The translations under genes and the position numbers were made by a program. Of a stretch of DNA of 55,265 nucleotides, positions 42,760 through 51,681 are shown in pieces. The stretch covers positions 1 through 55,265 of the forward strand of contig JBAXPR010000010.1 of assembly GCA_037132135.1 (NCBI GenBank), read 5' to 3'. The notes beneath the pieces were generated by a model. It did no database searches and had not been told where the DNA came from. It was given only the letters and a program-made list of their open reading frames with translations. The first letter of the stretch is position 1; the number at the start of each line of letters is the position of its first letter. The stretch is from BOG-933 sp037132135. GTDB lineage: Bacteria > Pseudomonadota > Alphaproteobacteria > Azospirillales > Azospirillaceae.

Positions 42760-45084
42760 ATGGGAGCCCGCAGCGTTTCCGGACGGTTCAAAGTCAGCAC
42801 CCGGATTTATACCGGATTTGTCGTTATTCTGATGTTGTTGGCCGCGGTCGCGGTCATTGGCATCCGGGGGTTCTCTTCCATCGATCAATTTATGGGCACC
42901 TACAGTACGATCTCGGCCAACGCCGAGCGGGTGGCCAACATCAACCGCGAGGTGGCCGACATGCGGCGCAATGTCCGGCTCTACGGCGTCACCGGCGACG
43001 AGGCCCTGCTCGCCGAGGCCCGGGCGTCGATGAAGCCGCTGTCGGACTTGCTGGAGCAGACCATCGGCCAGATGCTCAACCCCCAGCGCCGGGCGTGGCT
43101 GCAGGATATGACCCGGCTGTTCGAGATCTACCGGGCCGATTTTGAAAAGGTGGTGGCGCTGCGCACCGACAGCGACCGCCATATCAAGGGGGTGATGAAC
43201 CCGCTGGGCAAGAATATCCAGGACCAGCTGCGCGAACTGGCCCGGCAGGCCGCCGACGCCAAGGATATCGAGTTGACTGCCCGGCTGGCGCCGGTCCAGG
43301 AGCGCATGCTGTCGGCCCGGCTGTCGGCGTTCCGCTTCCTCGGTGCGCCGAGTCCGGGCGGCATCGACGAGGCCCGCGGCCGGCTTGACGAGGCGGTAAA
43401 AATCTCCACCAACATGGCCGACTGGACCCGCGGCGCCGAGCAGCGGCGGCTCGCGTCCGAGATCGACGCCGCCGTGGACAAATACCGCGAGGCCTTCCTG
43501 ACCGTCAGCAAGGACGTGCTCACGGTCAATGACATGCTGACCGGGGTCATGGCCCGCACCGCCCTGGAGTTCGCGCAGGCCGCGAAAAAGGTCGGCGACA
43601 GCCAGCATGCCGCCCTCGGCGCCACCCGCGAGGAAATGGAGGGGATGATTGCCGGCGCCTCGACGCTGCAATCCGGCATCGCGCTCGCCGCGATCGTGTT
43701 TGGCCTGCTGTTCGCCTGGCTGATCGCCCGCGGCATCACCCGGCCGGTGGTCGATATGACTCTGACCATGACCAGCCTCGCCGCCGGCGACAACAGCGTC
43801 CACATTCCGGCGCTCGACAATCAGGACGAGATCGGCGAGATGGCCAGGGCGGTGGCGGTGTTCAAGCAGAACGCCATCGAGAAGGTGCGGATGGATGAGG
43901 CCGAACGCCAGCGTCTGGAGGCCGAGCGCCAGGCGGCCGAAGCCCAGCGGGCGCGGGAACAGGTGATCGGCATCGAGATCGCGACCCTGATCGACGCCGT
44001 TTCCCGGGGCGAACTGACCTCGCGCCTGGATCTCGCCGGCAAGGATGGCTTCTATCGGACCATGAGCGAGGGCATCAACCGGCTGACCGACACCGTGCAG
44101 ACGGCGATCGCCGACATTGCGCGGGTGGTCGGAGCCCTGGCCCAGGGCGACCTCAACCAGCGGATCACCGCCCAGTATCAGGGGGCGTTCGACGGGCTGA
44201 AGCGCGACATCAACGCCACCTCGGAAAAGCTGGCCGAAATCGTCGGCGATATCACCCGCTCGACCGAGGCGATTTCCCAGGCCTCGGCAGAGGTGTCCTC
44301 GGGCAGTGCCGATCTGGCCGAGCGCACCGAACAGCAGGCATCGAGCCTGGAACAGACCGCGGCCTCGATGGAGGAGTTGGGCGCCACCGTGCGCAGCGCT
44401 TCGGAAGGTGCCCAGCGCGCCAACCGGATGGCCAGCGATGCCCGCGGCTCGGCCGAGCAGGGCGGGGTGGTCGCGGGGCAGGCGGTCGAGGCCATGAAGC
44501 GGATCGAGGAGGCCAGCCGCAAAATCACGGAAATCATCGGCGTCATCGACGAGATCGCCTTTCAGACCAACCTGCTGGCCCTCAACGCCGCGGTCGAGGC
44601 GGCGCGGGCCGGCGATGCCGGCAAGGGTTTCGCCGTGGTGGCGCAAGAGGTACGGGTGCTGGCCCAGCGTTCGGCTCAGGCCTCGAAGGAGATCAAGACC
44701 CTGATCCTCGACAGCGACCATCAGGTGCAGAACGGCGTCGATCTGGTCAGGCAGGCCGGGGCCTCGCTGACCGGCATCGTTGCCGGGGTGCAGCAGGTGG
44801 CCAAGCTGATCAGCGAGATCGCCGCCGCCAGCGCCGAGCAAGCCTCGGCTCTCGACGAGATCAACTCGGCGGTGGCGTCGATGGACGAGATGACCCAGAA
44901 GAACGCGGCACTGGTCGAGGAAACCACCGCCGCCGCCCAGTCGATGACCGGTCAGGCCGGCGACCTCACCGAGTTGGTCTCGTTCTTCAAGCTCGATCAG
45001 GGCCGTGCTGCGCCGCCGCGGCCCCAGGCCCACCGTCAGGCCGCCGCCACGGTGCCGCAGCGCGCCGGCCCGCGCCGGCCGTGA
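42760..45084 (+). CDS. Methyl-accepting chemotaxis protein
   Basis: A 774-residue chemoreceptor. TM1 is at about 16-38, followed by a roughly 265-residue all-helical periplasmic sensor of the helical-bimodular (HBM) type, judged by length and helicity. TM2 is at about 306-326, then HAMP (ARGITRPVVDMTLTMTSLAA) and a second HAMP-like stretch near 400-480. The signalling hairpin is highly conserved (FQTNLLALNAAVEAARAG). The C-terminus lacks the NWETF-type CheR pentapeptide. GGGAGGG precedes the ATG at 42760. The ligand is unknown. It is not linked to a che operon here and follows the oxidase gene in the same direction. Confidence 0.95.
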   Translation: MGARSVSGRFKVSTRIYTGFVVILMLLAAVAVIGIRGFSSIDQFMGTYSTISANAERVANINREVADMRRNVRLYGVTGDEALLAEARASMKPLSDLLEQTIGQMLNPQRRAWLQDMTRLFEIYRADFEKVVALRTDSDRHIKGVMNPLGKNIQDQLRELARQAADAKDIELTARLAPVQERMLSARLSAFRFLGAPSPGGIDEARGRLDEAVKISTNMADWTRGAEQRRLASEIDAAVDKYREAFLTVSKDVLTVNDMLTGVMARTALEFAQAAKKVGDSQHAALGATREEMEGMIAGASTLQSGIALAAIVFGLLFAWLIARGITRPVVDMTLTMTSLAAGDNSVHIPALDNQDEIGEMARAVAVFKQNAIEKVRMDEAERQRLEAERQAAEAQRAREQVIGIEIATLIDAVSRGELTSRLDLAGKDGFYRTMSEGINRLTDTVQTAIADIARVVGALAQGDLNQRITAQYQGAFDGLKRDINATSEKLAEIVGDITRSTEAISQASAEVSSGSADLAERTEQQASSLEQTAASMEELGATVRSASEGAQRANRMASDARGSAEQGGVVAGQAVEAMKRIEEASRKITEIIGVIDEIAFQTNLLALNAAVEAARAGDAGKGFAVVAQEVRVLAQRSAQASKEIKTLILDSDHQVQNGVDLVRQAGASLTGIVAGVQQVAKLISEIAAASAEQASALDEINSAVASMDEMTQKNAALVEETTAAAQSMTGQAGDLTELVSFFKLDQGRAAPPRPQAHRQAAATVPQRAGPRRP

Positions 45085-45085
45085 A

Positions 45086-45113
45086 GGCCGCGGCGGCCAG
45101 ACCGGCCGCGGCC
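45086..45113 (+). terminator. Strong GC hairpin after the chemoreceptor gene
   Basis: GGCCGCGG (45086-45093) pairs with CCGCGGCC (45106-45113) around a 12-base loop, starting 2 bases after the TGA. No T-run follows. The remaining 170 bases to 45281 show nothing further. Confidence 0.45.
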
Positions 45114-45281
45114 CGGCCCGGCGGGCGACCGGCGGCGGGAGTGCAGGCCGGCGGTGTTTTCAAGCACGCCCATCAGGCCGATCATGAGGAAGAGTGGAAA
45201 GTGTTCTGATCCCGGCCATGTCCCCCCGGTCCGGCGCCCGCCGGGGCCGGGGGCGGCACTCCGGCTCATGCGGGGCCTGCG

Positions 45282-45638
45282 ATGACCGGAGATCGGCCAG
45301 CGGCTGAACTCGTCAGCCATCGGCGCTTTATTCTCGGCCGGCGGCGGCGGAGCCTCCGGCGGCTGGCCGAAGGGCTGCACCAGCTGTCGGTCTCGGTCTC
45401 TACGGTTCAGGACGCGCTGGGCCGGATCGCCCGCTTTTTCGAGCAGCAGCACCGGCAGTTGCAGGAGGCGATCGTCCGCAGCGACGAGATCGAGCGCTTT
45501 TGTGCCCGCTGTCAGGAGATCATCGATGGCGGCGACGCCGACCGCATGGCCCGCGACCGGGACTGGCTGCTCGCCGGCTACCGTAAACGCCACGCCCATC
45601 GCCGGGCCTGGCTCGACCGGCTCGGGGTGCCGCGGTGA
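45282..45638 (+). CDS. Small basic coiled-coil hypothetical protein
   Basis: A 118-residue, Arg-rich soluble protein with helical segments RRSLRRLAEGLHQLSVSVST and QHRQLQEAIVRSDEIERFCA, two cysteines spaced CARC and a basic tail (YRKRHAHRRAWLDRL). No family recognised. The ribosome site is poor, so the start is uncertain. The 4-base overlap of this stop with a longer open frame of the next gene is probably not meaningful. Confidence 0.5.
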   Translation: MTGDRPAAELVSHRRFILGRRRRSLRRLAEGLHQLSVSVSTVQDALGRIARFFEQQHRQLQEAIVRSDEIERFCARCQEIIDGGDADRMARDRDWLLAGYRKRHAHRRAWLDRLGVPR

Positions 45639-45733
45639 TGGTGCAGCCCTGGCCGGGCACGGCACCGCTGTTTCCGGCGCCGGTTTCTGTTATGCTGGGC
45701 AGATCCCGGTTTTCTCCTGGAAGGAGCATCCTC

Positions 45734-46111
45734 ATGAGCCTCTGCACCCGGCGCCTTGGCGCGCTGGCCCTCGGCGCCGCCCTCTTTGCCGCCGCTGTTC
45801 CCGCCCTCGCCGACGAGGGCGCCCGTCCCGGGGCCGGGGTCGAAGCCGGCCGCGGCCAGGTGGCGGTGGTGGCGATCGTGCGGGCGCGCGACCTGATCAC
45901 CCCGGCGGAGCGCCGGGCCTATCGTCAGGCAATGCGCGAAGCCCAAACTCCCGAGGCCCGGCAGCGCCTGCGTGAGGCGACGATCGAGCGTCTGCACCAG
46001 CGCGCCGCCGAGCATGGCGTGGTGATGATGATTGACGCCCGCATGATGCGCCCGAGCCAGCGCTGGTCGGAGCACGAGCCCCACCCGGTTCGCCCGCTGC
46101 CCGCGCGGTAG
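45734..46111 (+). CDS. Exported protein with YRxxM-type helical repeat
   Basis: A 125-residue protein. The signal peptide (RRLGALALGAALFAAAVPAL, cut at ALA-DE) precedes a mature helical region: DLITPAERRAYRQAMREAQT, then PEARQRLREATIERLHQRAA. The pattern (LxTxxERxxYRxxMRxAxT...RxR...HxxMxxRA) is one I recall in unannotated periplasmic proteins of proteobacteria. AAGGAG with 7-base spacing fixes ATG at 45734. Function unknown. Confidence 0.75.
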   Translation: MSLCTRRLGALALGAALFAAAVPALADEGARPGAGVEAGRGQVAVVAIVRARDLITPAERRAYRQAMREAQTPEARQRLREATIERLHQRAAEHGVVMMIDARMMRPSQRWSEHEPHPVRPLPAR

Positions 46112-46135
46112 GGCCACGGCGGATCAGGCGCGGTC

Positions 46136-46354
46136 ATGGACCTTGGCTGGATTGAAACCCTCGGCGTGTTCGGGGGTGCCGCCGGCCTTTTCGTGTACGC
46201 CAATCTGGCGGCGCGGCGGCCGGTGGATATCAACCGGCCCCGCCTCTGGTCGCCGGTGCTGGTGATGGGTCTGTCGCTGCTGGTGGCGATCCTGATGCTG
46301 GCGCACATGGTGACCCTGGCCACCGGCACGCCCTTTCGGGGCGGCGGCTTCTGA
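46136..46354 (+). CDS. Small two-helix membrane protein
   Basis: A 72-residue protein with two hydrophobic segments: IETLGVFGGAAGLFVYANLA and LWSPVLVMGLSLLVAILML, separated by a short polar loop (RRPVDINRPR). It ends with TGTPFRGGGF. It starts 24 bases after the previous stop and may be co-transcribed. No family recognised beyond general likeness to small inner-membrane proteins. Confidence 0.65.
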   Translation: MDLGWIETLGVFGGAAGLFVYANLAARRPVDINRPRLWSPVLVMGLSLLVAILMLAHMVTLATGTPFRGGGF

Positions 46355-46429
46355 GCCGCCCGGAGTTCAGCGCCATCGAACAACGCTAAGCCGGGTCAAG
46401 GCCCTGGCGCGGTCGCGGGCTGCCGTATT

Positions 46430-46455
46430 CATACTTGCGTAAATACGAAGTTATG
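46430..46455. promoter_or_regulatory. 26-bp palindrome upstream of the DUF2892 gene
   Basis: A centred palindrome with outer CATA/TATG arms and a perfect inner CGTA-AA-TACG core, in an AT-rich pocket about 107-132 bases before the DUF2892 start. It looks like a dimeric repressor site; ArsR-type regulators often control DUF2892 (YgaP-like) genes. Confidence 0.5.
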
Positions 46456-46561
46456 ATTATCTTGCCCGACAGAGGGGGCGGGGCGCGCCGTGCCGCCGGA
46501 AGGAGAGCCCGCGGAACGACCGGGTTCAACGAGAGTTGCGATTCAAAGGGAGATGGGATTC

Positions 46562-46774
46562 ATGACCAGAAATGTTGGCTGCTTCGATCGCGCGCTGCGC
46601 ATCATCGTCGGCCTGGGTGTGCTGTCGCTGCTGTTCGTGCTCGAGGGGACGCAGCGTTGGCTGGGGTTGATCGGCCTCGTGCCGCTGCTGACCGGTGCGA
46701 TTTCGTTCTGCCCGCTCTATCCGCTGGTTGGCTTCAACAGCTGCGGCAGCGGCTGCGCCCCCCGGGAGCCGTGA
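46562..46774 (+). CDS. DUF2892 (YgaP-like) inner-membrane protein
   Basis: A 70-residue protein with the typical DUF2892 start (MTRNVGCFDRALRIIVGLGV) and two membrane helices, followed by CPLYPLVGFNSCGS with the usual paired cysteines and a C-terminal GCAPREP. Relatives sit with rhodanese domains or sulfide-responsive ArsR regulators and are thought to handle sulfur or thiol chemistry at the membrane. AGGGAG is suitably placed for the ATG at 46562; an alternative ATG at 46553 is too close. The methyltransferase gene begins 6 bases downstream. Confidence 0.88.
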   Translation: MTRNVGCFDRALRIIVGLGVLSLLFVLEGTQRWLGLIGLVPLLTGAISFCPLYPLVGFNSCGSGCAPREP

Positions 46775-46780
46775 TCTTTG

Positions 46781-47374
46781 ATGTCGTGGGACGAGCGGTT
46801 CGCCGGTGAGGACTATGTCTACGGCACGCGGCCGAATGGCTTTCTGGCCGCGCAGGCCGAGGCCCTGGCCCCCGGTTCGCGCGTCCTGGTGCCCGGGGAC
46901 GGCGAGGGGCGAAACGGAGTCTGGCTGGCCCGCAGGGGCATGAGGGTGCACTCGGTGGACTCCTCGGCGGTCGGGCTGGCCAAGGCGCGGCGGCTGGCCG
47001 GGGCCCACGGTGTGGTCATTGAAACCGAATGCGCCGATCTGGCGGCCTGGAGGTGGCCGGATAGCGAATTCGATGCCGTGGTCGCGATCTTCCTGCATCT
47101 GCGCCCCGAGATCCGAGCGGTATTGCACGTCGCGATGCTGAAGGCGCTGAGACCGGGCGGGCGGATCATCCTGCAAGCCTTCCGCCCCGCGCAACTCGGC
47201 TACCAAAGCGGCGGGCCGAGGGAGGCTGATCGCCTCTTCACCGCGGCGATGCTGGCCGCCGACTTTGCCGACGCCGAGGTTCTGGTCTGCGAGGAGGCCC
47301 TGGTCAGCCTTGACGAGGGTCCGCTGCATCAGGGGATGGCCGCGACCGTCGGCTTCGTTGCCCGGCGACGCTGA
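46781..47374 (+). CDS. TehB-like class I SAM methyltransferase
   Basis: A 197-residue enzyme. It opens MSWDERFAGEDYVYGTRPNG, a signature of the tellurite-resistance/thiopurine-type group. The SAM site VLVPGDGEGRNGVWLARRGM follows, then HSVDSSAVGLAKAR, DAVVAIFLHLRPEIR and LKALRPGGRIILQAF. ATG at 46781 fits the family; a TTG just upstream is in the same frame. Close linkage with DUF2892 suggests a shared thiol, sulfide or metalloid detoxification role, which is inference only. Confidence 0.88.
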   Translation: MSWDERFAGEDYVYGTRPNGFLAAQAEALAPGSRVLVPGDGEGRNGVWLARRGMRVHSVDSSAVGLAKARRLAGAHGVVIETECADLAAWRWPDSEFDAVVAIFLHLRPEIRAVLHVAMLKALRPGGRIILQAFRPAQLGYQSGGPREADRLFTAAMLAADFADAEVLVCEEALVSLDEGPLHQGMAATVGFVARRR

Positions 47375-47494
47375 TGCCAAAGGACCCTGCGGCTGTCATC
47401 GCCTGAAGGTTGCGGTCATGAAAGACACAGGATGATTCACTGTAGGATTCAGCGGTCATCGAAAATCGGGCTGGGGCATGGCGACGTCACTATC

Positions 47495-47523
47495 TTGCTA
47501 CAGCCAATCATTCGAGGTATGAT
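47495..47523 (+). promoter_or_regulatory. Likely sigma-70 promoter
   Basis: TTGCTA (47495-47500), a 17-bp spacer and TATGAT (47518-47523). The expected start site near 47530 gives a 36-base leader with GGAG at 47554-47557 for the ATG at 47566. Confidence 0.55.
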
Positions 47524-47565
47524 GCGCAATGCCCGCGCCAGACAACTCTAGACGGAGTGCGAAAA

Positions 47566-47901
47566 ATGAAAATTGTACTGTTTTTTGTCGGAGCCTTCCT
47601 CCTGTCATCTCCGGTTTTTGCTCAGACACAGTCAAATGATCCTCAATATCAATCATCATCAGGGCCGGTGACGATTGGCAGTGCTTTGTTCACTATCGCT
47701 GGAGTTGCGGGTGGCATCGTGTTGGCTGATTATGCGCTTGGTGGCACGATGGCTCTGAGATTGATCGGCGGCGTTGCCCCCGGGATGCGGCCGTATGGTG
47801 GTCTTCGCGGCTTTCCTCTGGGAACGGGCCTGGTCCGGGGCTTGACTCTTGCCGGTTCCGGTCTTCTCGGCGGCTATCTGGCCAGAACCCTCTCAAAATA
47901 A
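47566..47901 (+). CDS. Small exported glycine-rich protein
   Basis: A 111-residue protein with a clear signal peptide (MKIVLFFVGAFLLSSPVFAQ, cut after FAQ or FA-Q). Its mature part is rich in Gly and hydrophobics: GSALFTIAGVAGGIVLADYA, then LRLIGGVAPGMRPYGGLRGF and a final GSGLLGGYLARTLSK. This is probably membrane-inserted or aggregating. It has its own promoter. The codon usage and base composition are less GC-rich than the flanking genes. The plan resembles the protein at 3438; function unknown. Confidence 0.7.
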   Translation: MKIVLFFVGAFLLSSPVFAQTQSNDPQYQSSSGPVTIGSALFTIAGVAGGIVLADYALGGTMALRLIGGVAPGMRPYGGLRGFPLGTGLVRGLTLAGSGLLGGYLARTLSK

Positions 47902-47997
47902 TGGCCGGCCGATAAAACAGTCGATGGCCGATCCGCCGGAGAGGCGATCGACCGGGAACTCGACGGGGCTTGGATTTGCAACGGGGCCGGCCGGGGC

Positions 47998-48942
47998 TCA
48001 GACGGCCGCCCGTGTGCCTGTCTTTTTGCTGGCGCCATCGGCTGATTTTATCTCGACAAACAGTCTGGTTACTTCGGGAAATTTATCTTTGATTTCCCGC
48101 TCGATCTCCGCCACCGTCCGCTCGACGAAACCGGCGCTTTCGCTGTCGCAGAAATCGAGGCTGATGTTGACGAGAACATCCGCCGGTCCCAGGTGCTGGG
48201 TCAACACGGCGGACACCGCCTCGACCCCCGGCTGGCGCAACGCCAGCGTGCGCACCGCGGCCACCAGATCAGGCGATGCCGCTTCGCCGATCAACAGTCC
48301 CTTGGCCTCGGCGACCAGGAATACCGACACCCCGATCAGGATCGCGCCGACGCCCAGGCTGGCGAGACCGTCAACCATCGGCAGGTTCAGCAAATCGGCA
48401 ATCATGATGCCGGCCGCCGCCACCAGGAGTCCGGCCAGCGCCGCGACATCTTCAAGCAGCACGGCAAAGACGGTGGGGTCCTTGCTGGAACGCATGGCCT
48501 CGAGATATCCAAGCGTGCCCTTCTGGGTTTGGAATTCGCGCTGAGCGACGAGGAAGCTGTTGGTTTCAATCGCAATGGCAGCGCCAAGAACGACATAATT
48601 GATCCAGGCCGATACCACCGGTGTCGGATGCATGACTTTTTCAAAGCCCTCGGCAATGCTGACAATGCCGCCGCCGGCGAAGATCAACAGACCGACGACA
48701 AACACCCAGAAATACAGCTCACGCCCATAACCGAAGGGGTACCGTTCATCCGCCGGCCGGGTCGCGCGGGACAGCCCGAGCAACATCAGCCACTGGTTGC
48801 AGGTGTCGACGAGAGAGTGAATGGACTCGCAGGCCATGGCGGAACTGCCGGTCCATGTCGCGGCCAAGCCTTTGATCACGGCAATGGCAAGATTACTGGC
48901 AAGGGCGGCGTAGATGACTTTTTTTGAGCTGTGGGAGACCAT
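47998..48942 (-). CDS. Cation diffusion facilitator (CDF) metal exporter
   Basis: A 314-residue inner-membrane antiporter, likely exporting a divalent metal. Six helices precede a C-terminal cytoplasmic metal-binding domain. The start KVIYAALASNLAIAVIKGLA, the site-A region ACESIHSLVDTCNQW in TM2, and EDVAALAGLLVAAAGIM in TM5 fit the ZnT9-like branch. The first site has Glu/His/Asp rather than the DxxxD of YiiP. ATG at 48942 is chosen because the family begins there. Its promoter region contains TTGT-TATC-ACAA (48963-48974), a possible operator. Confidence 0.92.
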   Translation of the reverse strand: MVSHSSKKVIYAALASNLAIAVIKGLAATWTGSSAMACESIHSLVDTCNQWLMLLGLSRATRPADERYPFGYGRELYFWVFVVGLLIFAGGGIVSIAEGFEKVMHPTPVVSAWINYVVLGAAIAIETNSFLVAQREFQTQKGTLGYLEAMRSSKDPTVFAVLLEDVAALAGLLVAAAGIMIADLLNLPMVDGLASLGVGAILIGVSVFLVAEAKGLLIGEAASPDLVAAVRTLALRQPGVEAVSAVLTQHLGPADVLVNISLDFCDSESAGFVERTVAEIEREIKDKFPEVTRLFVEIKSADGASKKTGTRAAV

Positions 48943-49417
48943 AATCGTGCCCTGGGCTAGCCTTGTTATCACAATAGCCGGATGATGAGTGCTTCATAAT
49001 ACTCTGATATTGACCGCGTCGTCTCCAATGGATGGTCCAGGCAGGAAAGCAAAAAGATGCCAGAATATAGACCCGTGTCGTTACGATTGTTGTATTAGAG
49101 CGGTCGATGGAAATAGTAATGATTGCGGTCGCGAACGGCAGTTGCGAATAGACGTGGCGTTCCGCTCCAGGCGCATTCATGCCAGCTAACAGATTTTTTG
49201 ATGCCGGTCAAGCAGACCGATTATTGAGTCGGGCTTGGGTACCGGGAGCGGATGCGGTTCCTCGATCAGGTCTTCAACCCGCGCACCAATGGCCTTATCG
49301 CAATGCCGGTCCGCCGGTCCGCCGGGGGTCAGCCCATTGTCAGCGGGGCCGCCTCCGTATAAGCAGGTCGGGTGTGGATGCGGTAACCACACCAACCTGG
49401 ATAAGGATCGCGGTTTC
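48943..49417. other. 475-base gap without a supported gene
   Basis: The first 220 bases are comparatively AT-rich and probably hold the promoter of the metal exporter. The rest is GC-rich with an 8-bp tandem GGTCCGCC near 49308-49323. An open minus-strand frame (49186-49512) overlaps the next gene and has no recognisable domain, so I do not call it. Confidence 0.5.
49371..49393 (+). promoter_or_regulatory. Hairpin in the leader of the small exported protein
   Basis: GGTGTGG (49371-49377) pairs with CCACACC (49387-49393) over a 9-base loop, ending 8-10 bases before the AAGGA that serves the ATG at 49418. It could affect mRNA stability or translation. Confidence 0.35.
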
Positions 49418-49732
49418 ATGACGGTTTTCAAATTTGCTGCTGTCGCAGCTTTTGCCTTCGCGGCACTGACCGGTATCGCCAAAGCGGATGATTTTGTTGC
49501 GTTGTGTGTCAAGGCCGATCAGGTGCCCGGCGTTGAAAATCCTACCGCTGAGAAGACCTGCACCTGCGCCTCGGGAAAGGTTGCGGGTGCCGATCGCAAA
49601 CTCGCGATGGATGCCATGAAGGCGATGATTGCGGCGACGGCATCGGGCAAGCCCGAGGATGCGGCGTCGGCCACGGCCAATAATGCCAAGGGCATCGAAA
49701 TTATGATGACCGCCGAGGCAACCTGTCTGTAA
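49418..49732 (+). CDS. Small exported cysteine-containing protein
   Basis: A 104-residue protein with a signal peptide (FKFAAVAAFAFAALTGIAKA, cut before DD). The mature part has four cysteines (in ALCVKAD, KTCTCAS and the end TCL) and a helical Ala/Met-rich region. The cysteine pattern suggests two disulfides in the periplasm. AAGGA precedes the ATG at 49418. No family recognised. Confidence 0.72.
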   Translation: MTVFKFAAVAAFAFAALTGIAKADDFVALCVKADQVPGVENPTAEKTCTCASGKVAGADRKLAMDAMKAMIAATASGKPEDAASATANNAKGIEIMMTAEATCL

Positions 49733-49838
49733 TCCCTCTGCCACGACTCCGGCGGCAATGATGGGGACGGCGACTGCTCGTCGGTCGTCGTCCCTGTTTT
49801 GTTCCATGGTGTATGCGACGACCAGGGCAGAAATAAGG

Positions 49839-51257
49839 TCAAGACAGCGGTTCCCGCTTTCTTAAGCCGGTTCTGAAATTCCGGAGCCTCGTCATCAATG
49901 TCGGAATGGCTGCAATGTAGAGGGCTGGATAAATGCCGATAATGTACCTCTCCTCGAGGTGAATCATCGCCGTGACGCCGATAAATCCGGCCGCAACGAT
50001 AACCATCGCAACAAGCAGTGCCGCGTCCCTGTCCCCTCTGGCCGCCGGCATAAGATGAAGCGGCAGTGCAACGAGGGCTCCAAGCAGGAGAAGCAAGCCG
50101 AGAATCCGGCTCGCCGTCTCAAGAATGAGGAATGTAACTCCGGCAATTCGCCATTCCCTGACCGGGTGCTTCAGGAACTCGTGGCGGGCATCAAGCCAGT
50201 CCACGTCATAACGATACGACAGGAGCAGGCGCATGACCCGGAGAGGATCGAATGTTGAAAATAGGACGCTTGTCGTGAGTTCATAAGCCATGTTTCGGGC
50301 AAATGCGATCGGATGGGTCAGCATGACCCTAAAAAACCGGGCTTTTACGATGCGCAAGGCCTCAACGGCCGGCAGGCCGTCTTTCAGAATCAGATGGTCG
50401 CCAATGGTGAAGGCGTCGGGCCCCATCATGGCTCTGGTCGGGCCATGCTCAAGGGCGAAAATGGTTCGGGCCGTCACATCCAGGGTCGCGTTATCGGTAA
50501 AGGTCGGGGTGCCGCGCGCTTCAATCGCAATCAGGGGTTGGAGCAATGCGTATAGGGTATCAATAGCGAGAAAGGCCTCGCCGCTGCGCAGTTTGTTCCA
50601 GCCCTGATAGGCGGAGTTGGTCGCCAGCAATGGCGAGAGAAAAAGCGCCACCGCTATTGCTCCGGCTTTCCAACCGGACCGGCGGACCCATACCGCGACC
50701 GGCGCCACAAAGAGCAGGCCGAGCGGCATGGTCGCCGATCGGATCAGCAAGGCCAGCGCCAGCAGAGATCCCGCGGCCAGGACGCGGACAGCCGTTGCCG
50801 GCCGCTGCTCGCAGGTCCAGATGACCAGCAGCGCGGTCAGAATGGACAAGAGGTGGCCATAAAGGCTGTCGGTCAATACGAACAAATCATACTGAAGCGC
50901 CGGCGACAGAAAATAGCAGCCGGCACCAAAGACTCCGGCATAAAATGAGCGTGTAACCGCGTGAATGGCCTGAAACACCAGTGTCGTTGCGATAAGTCCA
51001 ACCAGCGTCTGAAAGCATATAAGAATGAGGTCCCACTGAGAATCCGATATCAGCCGGCACACAGCGATAATTGATGGATATCCGATCATGCGAATTAAAG
51101 AACTATGAATCGAGTGAAGATCGACAAATGTCATCCAGTCTCCACCGGTTCTAATCAGCGTCGATATTGCAATGTACCCGCCGCTGTCTGGCTGCTGTAA
51201 CGGGCCAAGCCAGAGTATCAATGCGATCTTTATCGTGATTGCTACGCCGAGTACCAT
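49839..51257 (-). CDS. ArnT/PMT-like membrane glycosyltransferase
   Basis: A 472-residue polytopic protein with about 11 hydrophobic helices. The first periplasmic loop carries QQPDSGGYIAIS, the acidic DxxxY signature of lipid-sugar-using GT-C enzymes. Late in the protein, AMIHLEERYIIGIYPALYI resembles the conserved end of such transferases. Donor and acceptor are unknown. The start is uncertain: ATG at 51257 is used, but GGAGG lies 5 bases before a TTG at 51269 in the same frame. It is less GC-rich than neighbours, suggesting possible transfer. Confidence 0.75.
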   Translation of the reverse strand: MVLGVAITIKIALILWLGPLQQPDSGGYIAISTLIRTGGDWMTFVDLHSIHSSLIRMIGYPSIIAVCRLISDSQWDLILICFQTLVGLIATTLVFQAIHAVTRSFYAGVFGAGCYFLSPALQYDLFVLTDSLYGHLLSILTALLVIWTCEQRPATAVRVLAAGSLLALALLIRSATMPLGLLFVAPVAVWVRRSGWKAGAIAVALFLSPLLATNSAYQGWNKLRSGEAFLAIDTLYALLQPLIAIEARGTPTFTDNATLDVTARTIFALEHGPTRAMMGPDAFTIGDHLILKDGLPAVEALRIVKARFFRVMLTHPIAFARNMAYELTTSVLFSTFDPLRVMRLLLSYRYDVDWLDARHEFLKHPVREWRIAGVTFLILETASRILGLLLLLGALVALPLHLMPAARGDRDAALLVAMVIVAAGFIGVTAMIHLEERYIIGIYPALYIAAIPTLMTRLRNFRTGLRKREPLS

Positions 51258-51681
51258 TTTTCCTGTCAAGATTACCTCCAAAGTTCTGCCCGTGTGCCTG
51301 CGGCCCGGGGCCCGTCGGCAAAACAATCTCACGCCGCTATTGAGGCACCCCGGCGCGGGATTGCCGCAAACCGCATACTGGCCACGGATGCGCGACAGAG
51401 GGGATCCGGGAGGATATCGGAACAGGAAAAGCCCGGCCTGAAATGGCACTCTGGACCACACCACCCTCCCGGCATGACCGCTCCCCCGGCCTCGCCGGGG
51501 GGCTGTGCCAGTTTGCCAGTCCAGCGCGGGAGGAACAAGGGGCCTCGGTCATGGGCCGACACTTGCGTTGGCTGCCCCCGAACGGTTGGCCGTCCATGGA
51601 ACGCGGGCCAAACCGCGGCCGGTCTCCCAACATCGGCCCGGGCAACCAGTGTTGCGGATCGGGTGTGAGCGAGTCTGGTGC
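51258..51681. other. 424-base gap without a supported gene
   Basis: This holds the probable promoter of the glycosyltransferase gene and a perfect hairpin, CCCCCGGC (51483-51490) with GCCGGGGG (51494-51501), loop CTC. The hairpin may terminate transcription coming from the gene at 51682. Open frames here have no convincing start or domain. Confidence 0.5.

Noticed and set aside
49186..49512. 108-codon minus-strand frame beside the metal exporter
   Set aside because: It overlaps the well-supported exported protein at 49418, has no ribosome site and no recognisable domain.
51337..51645. 102-codon minus-strand frame upstream of the glycosyltransferase
   Set aside because: Arg/Pro/Ser-rich, no ribosome site, and interrupted by the perfect hairpin at 51483-51501.
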